From NCBI GenBank assembly GCA_963630635.1, contig CAVGOA010000006.1, positions 1 through 64,000 of the forward strand: DNA of 64,000 nt, given 5' to 3'. Numbering within the stretch: the stretch's first letter is position 1; each line of letters starts with the position of its first letter. The translations under genes were made by a program, and so were the position numbers. Shown here piece by piece: positions 1 through 7,660 of this stretch. The notes under the pieces were generated by a model. The model did no database searches. It saw only the letters and a list, made by a program, of their open reading frames with translations, and was not told the origin of the DNA. The stretch is from Paratractidigestivibacter sp963630635 (GTDB lineage Bacteria > Actinomycetota > Coriobacteriia > Coriobacteriales > Atopobiaceae).

Positions 1-3000
1 CGACGACCTTCTTGTTGACGGAAAGGGTGGCGGAGGCGGTGTCGGCGTAGGTGTTGTCGAACTTCGCAGCATCGGCGCCATTGGAGTAGGCGACGGCAGC
101 GACGAGCTTCTTGTTGGTCGCGTCGCGGGTCACGTTAACGGTCACCTTGACGTCGGCGGCCTTGGTCCAGTGCTCGCCGTCAAGGGTCGAGGACTCGGTG
201 ATGACGTAGCGGCTGGTGCCGACCTTGTCGTAGTCGATGGCGCTGAAGCTGGCCTTGCCGTCGGTGGACTTGCTGCCGTCGACGATGATGGTCTGAAGAG
301 CTTCGCCCTCCTTCTCCCCGGACTCGTTAGCCTTGTAAAGCTGGAACTCGAACTTCTCGTTGGAGTTAATCGAGCCGCCGTTGACGGTCTTCTGGACGTC
401 GAAGGTCACGGAGGCAGGGGCGTAGGTGTTGTCGAACGCGGCGGCGTTGGTGCCGTTGCTGTACGTGACGGTGACGTCAAGCGTGCCGTCGCCCTTATCC
501 TTGGCGGTCACGGTAGCGGTCACATCGGACGCGGCGAACCAAGCATCCTCGTCGTGGCCGGTCTCGTGGACGGTGTAGGTCCAGGTTCCCTCGCCCGTGA
601 TCTGAAGCTTCTGGAAGCTGGCGGTCTTGCCGGCCTCGGTCTCGACGGTGTCGACGACCTTCTTCTGGGAATCGAGCAGCTGGAAGGTGAACTTCTCGCC
701 CTCCTTAGCCTCGGTGCCGCCGTTGACGGTCTTGTAGACCTGGACGGTGGCGGTGCCGGAGGTGGCGTAGGTGTTGGTGAACGTAGCAGCGCCGGTGCCG
801 CGGCCATACTCGACCGTGGCAGAGATGGAGCGGTCAGCGTTCTCGGTGACCTTCACGGTCGCCGTGGTCTCGGCCTGCGCCGTCCAGCCCTTGTCGTTGT
901 GACCGGTCTCGCGGACGGTGTAGGTGAACTCCTTGCCCGCGTCGGCGGTGGTGTACATCACGTCTGGGAACGTGACAGTCTGGCCAGCCGTGGCCTTGAC
1001 GGTAGAGACGACCTCATTCTTGGCGTCGACGAGCTCGAAGGTGAACTCCTCGCCCTTGACGGCCTCGGTGCCACCCACGACGGTCTTGCTCACCTTGATG
1101 TCGGCGGAGCCGGTCGTGGTATAGGCGTTGTCGAACGCGGCGTACGTGGCCGTGTCGCCCGTGGAGTACTTGACGGTGACGGGCAGCTTGCCGTCGGTGC
1201 CGCGGGTGCCGACGGTTACCGTGGCGGTGACGTCCTTGGCCTTGGTCCAGTGCGTCGCGTCAAGGTTAGAAACCTCAGAGATGGTGTAGTGGTAAGTCTT
1301 ACCCGCATCGGCGTCGCCGAGCTCAACCGCGGCGAAGGAAGCCTTGCCGGAAGCGTCGGTGGTCACGTTGGCGAGCGTCGGGCCGCCGTCGCTGGACGTG
1401 GCGGAGAACTCGAAGGTCTCGCCGTCCTTGGGGGCCGCACCGTTGACGGTCTTCTCGAGGTTGAGCTGGAAGGAGCCGGTGCCCTCCTCATAGGTGTCGT
1501 TGAACGCGGCGGCGTTCTTGCCCTCCCCGTAGTTGACGGTGGTGGTCAGCGTACCGTCGCCGTTGTCCTTGGCGGTCACGGTAACGGTCACGTCGTCGGC
1601 CGCGGTCCAGCCGTTGCCGTTGTGACCGACCTCATGGACGGTGTAGGTCTTGGTGCCGGCTTCGGTGATGGTGAGATCCTGGAAGCTCTTGGTCTCGCCG
1701 GTCTTCAGCGTGACGGTGTCAAGCTTGGTGCCCGTGGTGCCCTCGCCCTCGTACAGGTCGAAGGTGAAGATCTCGCCGGGCTTGGCGGTGGTGCTGCCGT
1801 TGACGGTCTTGTAGACGTCGATGGTGGCCTTGCCGGAAGTCACGTACTTGTTAGTAAAGAGTGCGGCACCGCCATCGGTCATGGCGGTGGAGTACGTCAC
1901 GTCGGTGCCGAGGGTGCCGTCGCCCTTGTCGGTGACGGTGACGGTGGCGGTCACGTCGCCGGCGAGCGTCCAGCCAGAGCCGCTCTGGCCGGTCTCGTGG
2001 ATGGTGTACTTAAACTCCCTGCCGGCATCGGCAAGCTTGTAGCTAATCGCGTCGAAGTCGACGGTCTGGCCGTCCTTAGCCTTGACGGTGCCGAGCTTGG
2101 TCCCCGTGGTGCCCTCGCCCTCGTAGAGCTCGAATTCAAACTCCTTATTGGCGGTGGCGTCGGTGCCGCCCGTGACCGTTTTGTGGGCACGCAGGGTAGC
2201 GGAGCCGGTGGCGTTATAGGTGTTGGTGACCACGCCGGCGTTGATGCCGGTGGTGGACTTGCTGTAGTAGACCGTGGCCGTAAGCTCGTCGTCGGCGTTC
2301 CTAGCCACGACGATGGTGACCACGACGTCGCCGTTGTTCGACCAGCCGGAGCCGAGCGCGGAGGTCTCGGAAATCACGTAGTGGTACGTGTCCTCATCAT
2401 TGAAGCTCAGCGTGCTAAACGAAGCGGTCTCGTTGTCCTTGGCGGTGACGGTCTCGATGGCGTCGCCGTCCTTAACGTAAGTACCGTCGGCGTTCTGCTT
2501 GGCGGAGAAGAGCCCAAACGTGTACGTCTCGCTCGAGGTCTTGCCGGCCACCGTCTTGTGGACCTTAGGCGTCGCCGTAGCGGAAGTGCTCTTCTTGTCG
2601 TAAACCGTGAAGGTGACGCCGGGGCCGACGGTCGTCGCGTCAGAAACCGTGCCGATGACGGGCGTGTGGCCCTTTGCCTTGGCCGCCGCATAGGCAGCAT
2701 CGAAGTTCTCGATCGCCACAGTGGTAGCCGTGGCGGGATAGAAGAGCACGTAGGTTCCCTCGTAGGAGATCTCGTAACCCTCGGGTGCCTCGGTCTCCTC
2801 GACATAGTAAAGAACGCCAGAATCGAGCGGTTTGTCCTTATTGCCAAAAGCCAGCGTGCCGTCAGACCCGGTCGCACCGGTGGCGACCTCGGTCTTCTCA
2901 AACGTGCTCAAATCTACGGAGGAGAGCTTGAACTTGGCACCCTCAAGCACCTTGGAGGTGTCGTTTTGGGCGGCCTTCTTGACGGTCAGGCCATAGCTCA

Positions 3001-6000
3001 CCGCGTCGGCGCCGGCGGACGACTTGGCAACGGTCCAGGTGGCGGAATCGGACTTGGACGTGCTGCTCATGCCCTTAAGGACGCAGCTGTTGGAAATCTT
3101 GATGTCCTTGCCAATGATGCCGATAGGCAGGCACTTGTACGTCACCGTGAGCTTTGCGGCATCGGGCACGCTGATGGAAAGGACGGTCTTCTCCTCACCG
3201 TCTACCGTGGAGTTCTCGACATTGAGGGTGCAGCTTGACGTCACGTCGTTGCCGCTGGCGTCGCACACCTTGAGGGAGCCGCTGACATAAGAGAGCGTCG
3301 AGCTCATGGTGTCGACAAGCGTGAGGCTGTCGCCGTCCACGAGGTCAAGGGCGTTGGGGTTCACCGTGATGCTGTAGTTGATCAGGCCGCCCTTGTTGTC
3401 GGTGCCGCCGTCCTCGTTGGTGTGGGACTTGGACAAAACGTTGTTGGTGATGGTAGTGGTACCGGTGCCGGAGGGGAACTTGTACCCGCCCGACTCGGCC
3501 GTGGCGGAGTTGCTGTAGGTCTTGGACGCGCCGGCATCGATGTCGTTCTTAACGGCGGTCTGGAAGAAGAACTTCGCCTTACCGACCCAGCTGCCATTCT
3601 TGGCGGCCTCGGAGGTAGAGACCCTGAACGTCACCGTGTTGCCAGAGATCGTGGGCTCGTCGCCGGCCTTCTCCCAAACATTGCCGTAACCGTCGTTGCC
3701 CTCAAGAACGTACCTGAACGAGTTCTTCTTGTACTCCATTCCGTCGGGCAGAGTATCGGTGAGAACAACGTCGTTAGAGCCAAGGTCGAGAATACTGTCG
3801 TGGTAGCCGCCGTAGCTGTTTACCCATGCTTCCCAGGTGATGAGCCAGGCGCCGCGAGTACCGTCGGACCATTTGTAGCTGGCATCCCACTTGGAGCTAT
3901 TGGCTTTCTTGATGACGTTGGGGACCGAGACGATGCTGTAATCGGCCGAGGCCTCGCCTTTCTTCACGTTGTTGTAGTTCACAACAGAGGTGTTGGTGAA
4001 CTTCTGGCCAGACGCGATGGAGTCCCCCGATTTAAAGGTCGTCTTGTAGGTAACGACAACGTCGGTCTTGCCGATAAGGCCCTTTACCGTTGCGGAATCC
4101 TTGAAGGTGACCGTGCAGGTACCAGGGTCGTTATAGGAAACCGTATAGTCGTCGCCCACGACAAGCGTTGCATCGCCTGCCTTGAGCACCAGGTCACTGA
4201 ACGTAAAGCTAGCCCACGTACTCCTGCTGATGGTGTCGACCCACTGGATCTTGCTCGCGTCGGTATCCGCCGCCATGCTCTGGAACTTGATGGTGGAAGT
4301 CCAGGTAGCGGTAGCGCCGTCGTCGCTGCGAGAGTCAAGGGTCTTCTCGACATAAGTGGCCGTATCGGTGGGGGTGTAGGTGCCTTTTCCCTCACCCGTA
4401 ACGCCGTCGCCATTGGGAGTCACCTCGGCGGTGTTCTTAACCGGGTTGAGCGAAGCGGTGCTGTCCATCGCGGTGTGATACGTGACGGTGAGGGACTGCT
4501 TGCCGACGGTGCCAGGCAATGAGAAGGTCAAGGTCTTGCTGGAGGCATCGACGTTGCCGGTACGGATCGTCTGGTTGTTGGAATCGGTGACCGTGTACTG
4601 AGTGCCGGCAACGAAGTGGTGCCCGTCGCCGAGGGTGTCGGTGAAGGTGTAGTTGCTCATGTCGGCCTTGAGGGTACCGGTGTTGAGCTTGACCGTCCAG
4701 GTGATGTCGGAGTTGGTGCCCGAAGCGGACTTGTTCACCATGGAGTACTTGATGGCCTGGGGCGTAACCTTGACTTCCTGGGAGGTCTGGCGGCTGGCAG
4801 ATCCCCAGATCCAGGAGCACTTGTTGTCGACATCGCTCAAGGTCTTGCCGTCGGCGAGGTCCTTGAGGGCAGACTCGCTCACTTTCGTCTTGTAGACGAT
4901 TTTGTAGGTACCGGCCTCAAGGTTGCCGAGCTTAAAGGTCGCTTGCTTCCCAGAGATCGAGACGTCATAAGCCTGGCTGTTCTCGAAGTTGGTCTTGTTG
5001 TTGTCTTTATCAATAAGGTAGAAGGTGCCAGACGCAAACTCGAGGTTGGAGCCGATCTCATCATTAACCACAACGTTGGTGGCATACGTGGCCGGCTTGA
5101 TCGTGATGGTCCACGTGTAGGAGTTGTCATCCGCGTCATAGTTGGCGGCGCTCTTGCTGCCGGTCACGTTGCCGTCCTTGGTAGGGACGTTCACCACGGT
5201 AGACACCCCGGGGAAGGAAATCGACGTAGAGCTGCCATCGCCCTGGTTCTTATTGGAAAGGGTGAAGTTGAACTTGAAGTTTGCCGAGATCTCGGAAGTC
5301 TGAGCGCTGAGCCACGTGTCACTGAACTTCAGGACAACCGTGTTGTCGGAAATCTCCCAAGTGCCCGCCTTGTTGCCCTTGGAGTCCAAGAGGTCAGAGC
5401 TGGCCCTGTTCGCAACTGCAATAGTTTTGGGGAGCGCATAAGAAACGTTGGGGTGCTCGAGGGTCGGCTTCTTATTGGAGTCGAAGACAACGTTCACCGT
5501 TGCATACAAAGAGTCGTCGGCTTCGATGGCCGCGCCGTCGTACAGCTGCGCGCCCTCCTCGTCATAAGAAAGCGTCGCATTGATGGTGCCGGACGTGTCG
5601 TCGATGGGCACCGGGGTGGCATTGGGGTTGTAGGTGCCCGATGTGCCAAGCGCGTCGGCAAGCATGAGGGCGTTGTTCTCGACAAGAAGGGTGTCGGCGG
5701 GCTGCTCGTCGGCGTTGTCCTCATCGTTAGCGGCGGGCTCGTCGGATTGCTCGTCGCCGGGCTGCTCGTCGTCGACCTGCTCATCGTCGACGGCCTGCTC
5801 GGCATCGTCAACGGACTTCTCGCCGTCCTCGTTGCTAAGGGCAGACTCCTGCGAGTCCTTGTCACCGCTATCGCTAACGGTCTGCTCTTGGGTTATCCCC
5901 TCCCCCGCAGCAACACCGCTGGCGGCGTATGCCGTCTGCAACGGGGTGAAATACATCTGGGCAACCAAGAACGCGCTCATCAACACCGATAGCGCTTTCT

Positions 6001-6025
6001 TGCCCAAATCATCGTTGCGTCTCAT
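1..6025 (-). CDS. Giant secreted adhesin with pilin-type isopeptide repeats (partial, 3' end off the left edge)
   Basis: The frame is open for 2008 codons from ATG 6025, preceded by GAGGTGG, to the window edge, with no stop or frameshift. Residues 1-36 form a signal peptide (MRRNDDLGKKALSVLMSAF, ending AYA-A). An acidic Asp/Glu/Gln-rich linker follows to about residue 100. Residues 110-1000 are several beta-rich adhesin modules with motifs such as TWTITIK and TDTLGDG, as in fimbrial isopeptide and Cna-like proteins. Residues 1010-1090 resemble a SpaA/Cna-B domain (EGAKFKL, then ETEAPEGY). From about residue 1140 there are seven full and one partial repeats of about 114-127 residues of the streptococcal FctA/Spy0128 type: each opens with V-x-K-T-V, has YTVHETG or YVISE in the middle and ends with F-x-N-T-Y. 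The Lys and Asn probably make intramolecular isopeptide bonds. An LPxTG anchor would lie off-window. Likely a surface stalk for adhesion; the ligand cannot be read from sequence. Confidence 0.93.
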   Translation of the reverse strand, partial: MRRNDDLGKKALSVLMSAFLVAQMYFTPLQTAYAASGVAAGEGITQEQTVSDSGDKDSQESALSNEDGEKSVDDAEQAVDDEQVDDEQPGDEQSDEPAANDEDNADEQPADTLLVENNALMLADALGTSGTYNPNATPVPIDDTSGTINATLSYDEEGAQLYDGAAIEADDSLYATVNVVFDSNKKPTLEHPNVSYALPKTIAVANRASSDLLDSKGNKAGTWEISDNTVVLKFSDTWLSAQTSEISANFKFNFTLSNKNQGDGSSTSISFPGVSTVVNVPTKDGNVTGSKSAANYDADDNSYTWTITIKPATYATNVVVNDEIGSNLEFASGTFYLIDKDNNKTNFENSQAYDVSISGKQATFKLGNLEAGTYKIVYKTKVSESALKDLADGKTLSDVDNKCSWIWGSASRQTSQEVKVTPQAIKYSMVNKSASGTNSDITWTVKLNTGTLKADMSNYTFTDTLGDGHHFVAGTQYTVTDSNNQTIRTGNVDASSKTLTFSLPGTVGKQSLTVTYHTAMDSTASLNPVKNTAEVTPNGDGVTGEGKGTYTPTDTATYVEKTLDSRSDDGATATWTSTIKFQSMAADTDASKIQWVDTISRSTWASFTFSDLVLKAGDATLVVGDDYTVSYNDPGTCTVTFKDSATVKGLIGKTDVVVTYKTTFKSGDSIASGQKFTNTSVVNYNNVKKGEASADYSIVSVPNVIKKANSSKWDASYKWSDGTRGAWLITWEAWVNSYGGYHDSILDLGSNDVVLTDTLPDGMEYKKNSFRYVLEGNDGYGNVWEKAGDEPTISGNTVTFRVSTSEAAKNGSWVGKAKFFFQTAVKNDIDAGASKTYSNSATAESGGYKFPSGTGTTTITNNVLSKSHTNEDGGTDNKGGLINYSITVNPNALDLVDGDSLTLVDTMSSTLSYVSGSLKVCDASGNDVTSSCTLNVENSTVDGEEKTVLSISVPDAAKLTVTYKCLPIGIIGKDIKISNSCVLKGMSSTSKSDSATWTVAKSSAGADAVSYGLTVKKAAQNDTSKVLEGAKFKLSSVDLSTFEKTEVATGATGSDGTLAFGNKDKPLDSGVLYYVEETEAPEGYEISYEGTYVLFYPATATTVAIENFDAAYAAAKAKGHTPVIGTVSDATTVGPGVTFTVYDKKSTSATATPKVHKTVAGKTSSETYTFGLFSAKQNADGTYVKDGDAIETVTAKDNETASFSTLSFNDEDTYHYVISETSALGSGWSNNGDVVVTIVVARNADDELTATVYYSKSTTGINAGVVTNTYNATGSATLRAHKTVTGGTDATANKEFEFELYEGEGTTGTKLGTVKAKDGQTVDFDAISYKLADAGREFKYTIHETGQSGSGWTLAGDVTATVTVTDKGDGTLGTDVTYSTAMTDGGAALFTNKYVTSGKATIDVYKTVNGSTTAKPGEIFTFDLYEGEGTTGTKLDTVTLKTGETKSFQDLTITEAGTKTYTVHEVGHNGNGWTAADDVTVTVTAKDNGDGTLTTTVNYGEGKNAAAFNDTYEEGTGSFQLNLEKTVNGAAPKDGETFEFSATSSDGGPTLANVTTDASGKASFAAVELGDADAGKTYHYTISEVSNLDATHWTKAKDVTATVTVGTRGTDGKLPVTVKYSTGDTATYAAFDNAYTTTGSADIKVSKTVVGGTEAVKGEEFTFELVDAKNEVVSTVKATAGQTVTFPDVMYTTADAGKEFTYTVRETGHNDKGWTAQAETTATVKVTENADRSISATVEYGRGTGAATFTNTYATSGTATVQVYKTVNGGTEAKEGEKFTFQLLDSQKKVVDTVETEAGKTASFQKLQITGEGTWTYTVHETGHDEDAWFAASDVTATVTAKDKGDGTLDVTVTYSNGTNAAAFDNTYAPASVTFDVQKTVNGGSINSNEKFEFQLYKANESGEKEGEALQTIIVDGSKSTDGKASFSAIDYDKVGTSRYVITESSTLDGEHWTKAADVKVTVNVTRDATNKKLVAAVAYSNGADAAKFDNTYADTASATLSVNKKVV

Positions 6026-6195
6026 GTAGACCACCTCAATCTCGTGACGCATTGCATGAATTACCGCGCGTCTCCGCACAGTTAAAAGCCCTACTCGCTA
6101 GTGCGGGCGGGGCTGGGCTTCTAAGTTGTTAGTTGAAAAGGATCACTCGCGATACGTACGCATGTGGGCGATGCCCCCTAATCTCCGACGGACCA

Positions 6196-6300
6196 AAAAG
6201 CCTAATGCTGACAGTTCCCTTAAAAGTGTATATCCCCCGGGGGAACAAAAACAGGGAGACTGTCAACTTAAGGCAAAGGTCAAGTCAATAGGCTTTTTAC
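6196..6300. repeat. Imperfect two-part inverted repeat upstream of the adhesin
   Basis: AAAAAGCCTA at 6196-6205 is matched by TAGGCTTTTT at 6291-6300. Inside these, GACAGTTCCCT (from about 6209) is matched imperfectly by AGGGAGACTGTC (about 6254-6265). The centre holds the palindrome CCCCCGGGGG. The arms are too imperfect for a typical invertible segment; an operator or a leader-RNA fold is more likely. Confidence 0.5.
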
Positions 6301-6365
6301 CTGCGGTTTCTTATTCAATCGAAAATTGAAGGCCCGTCAAATGAATGGCAACGAATTCAAAAAGT

Positions 6366-6492
6366 ACGAAAGACGGGCGCACTCGCGAGTCTTGGCCAGC
6401 AAAGCTGCCCCCGAAGCCAAGAAAACCCCAGTTGGCGCGCGGCCAAGGCTGGGGTCTTCTTGCTAACTCGACGGGGTGCGCCCGTCTTTCGT
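6366..6492. repeat. 17 bp perfect inverted repeat enclosing a terminator hairpin
   Basis: ACGAAAGACGGGCGCAC at 6366-6382 pairs exactly with GTGCGCCCGTCTTTCGT at 6476-6492, 93 bases apart. The inner segment contains a second hairpin (6426-6454). Read on the minus strand, the outer right-hand arm is followed by ACTTTTT, so the whole could be a 130-nt structured 3' end of the degV transcript or a small RNA. I do not recognise it as a known RNA family. Confidence 0.6.
6419..6456 (-). terminator. Probable terminator of the degV gene
   Basis: On the minus strand a CCCCAG/CTGGGG stem with an inner TTGG/CCAA pair is followed directly by TTTTCTT, about 80 bases after the degV stop codon. This is a reasonable intrinsic terminator, though the T-run is short. 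Confidence 0.55.
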
Positions 6493-6536
6493 CGATTTTG
6501 TTCGCGGACGGCCCGGGCGGGCCACCCGGGGGCGCG

Positions 6537-7397
6537 TTACTGCTTGGCGGCGGCCATGGCGACAGCGATGGAACCGGGGCCAGAGTGCGAGGTGATAACG
6601 TTGCCGGTCTCGTACCAATAAACGTTCTTAAAGCCCAGGTCATAGGCGTGCTTCTGGGCAGCCTGCTGCACCGACTCGGGCAGACCGGGCGAACGCACAA
6701 GGAAAACCTGCTCGGGGTCGAAGTCGCCCTTGAGCGCGAGAAGGTCCATCAGACCCAAGGCCGCGCCGCTCATCGCGCCGCGCAGCTTCTTGGTGGCCAC
6801 GAGCTTACCGTCAACGATCTCGATGACCGGCTTGATGCGCAGCAGGGTGGCGCCCAGGAAGGCCGCGTTGGAAAGCCGGCCGCCCGCGCGCAGGTAGCCC
6901 AAGTCGCCGGGGATAAAACCGCAGCGCATGCGCGAGGCCAGGTCGGCCGCGAAGTCACGCAGCTCCTCGATAGAGATATCGGGGTTGGCGGCCAGGTGCT
7001 TGGCTGTGCTCACCACGACGAAGCCCTGCCCGATCGTGACCTGCTGGGTATCGAGGGCAACAACGTAGTCGCGGCCCTGCGCCGCCGCCCGCGCCGACTC
7101 AAAAGAGCAGGTAGTCACGGCCGAGTACGCCAGATACAAGATCTTAGCCTGGGGGTGCTCCTTGTGGACGCTGTCGAAGGCGGCCTCGAAGTCGCCCGGG
7201 GTGCAGCCGCTGGTCTTGGGCAAAACGCCCAGCTGACGGCACTCCTCAAGCATCTCGGCAGCAGGAATCTGGCCGTCGTCGATGGTCTTGGCGCCAATGC
7301 TCACGTGCATGGGGACGATATAGATGCCAAGCTCGGCCGCCACGCTCGCAGAAACGTCGCTTCCCGACTCTGCCATGATGATGATCTTCTCGGCCAT
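6537..7397 (-). CDS. DegV family fatty-acid-binding protein
   Basis: The 286-residue product is a DegV/FakB-type protein, which binds a fatty acid for phosphorylation by a FakA-type kinase. Visible family features are the N-terminal IIIMAESGSD strand-loop, the TSGCTPGDF motif around residue 63 (the Ser/Thr lipid carboxylate site), YLAYSAVTTCSF in the first domain, and GYLRAGGRLS followed by KPVIEI in the second. ATG 7397 is chosen because AGGGAAG precedes it; an upstream in-frame extension to 7460 would begin with a rare ATT and adds no conserved sequence. It is divergent from the glycosyltransferase gene and no fakA-like gene lies nearby, so its kinase is presumably encoded elsewhere. Confidence 0.9.
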   Translation of the reverse strand: MAEKIIIMAESGSDVSASVAAELGIYIVPMHVSIGAKTIDDGQIPAAEMLEECRQLGVLPKTSGCTPGDFEAAFDSVHKEHPQAKILYLAYSAVTTCSFESARAAAQGRDYVVALDTQQVTIGQGFVVVSTAKHLAANPDISIEELRDFAADLASRMRCGFIPGDLGYLRAGGRLSNAAFLGATLLRIKPVIEIVDGKLVATKKLRGAMSGAALGLMDLLALKGDFDPEQVFLVRSPGLPESVQQAAQKHAYDLGFKNVYWYETGNVITSHSGPGSIAVAMAAAKQ

Positions 7398-7660
7398 CGC
7401 TTCCCTCGCCTTCCGCGCCCGCATACCCGCAGGACAACATGTGTTTTGAATACTGTTCAAAATTCTTAAACCGCTAAAGCGCAGCTAAGCGGCCACGCGC
7501 CATTATATTGAGTCGTGCCTGTTCAAATATCGAGAAGGGCCATATGCACAGCCGCCCCACAAAAAGGAGCCTGGCGTTTCTGGTTGGCAGCACGGCGGCA
7601 CGGCTTGCGTCGCCCGAGTAATATCTAATTGTGATTAGCACTTTGACGAGGAGATTTAGC

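Larger units (their letters stand above)
6026..6536. promoter_or_regulatory. Intergenic region between the adhesin and degV, rich in inverted repeats
   Basis: I find no convincing gene in these 511 bases. The half next to the adhesin should carry its promoter, but I cannot assign a -35/-10 pair with confidence. It contains the palindrome CCCCCGGGGG (around 6236-6245), flanked by the imperfect inverted repeat listed separately. The half next to degV carries a 17 bp inverted repeat and an embedded terminator hairpin. Confidence 0.5.

Noticed and set aside
170..3238. Long plus-strand open frame of about 1022 codons opposite the adhesin
   Set aside because: It is a shadow of the repetitive adhesin gene. 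The minus-strand translation has a signal peptide, ribosome-binding site and known domains; the plus-strand product is Gly/Val/Asp-rich without family features.
6196..6300. Invertible promoter (fimS-like switch)
   Set aside because: The arms are imperfect and in two blocks, and no dedicated invertase is adjacent.
6366..6492. tmRNA, SRP RNA or 6S RNA
   Set aside because: None of the diagnostic sequences (tmRNA tag frame or CCA-ending acceptor, SRP apical loop) is present.
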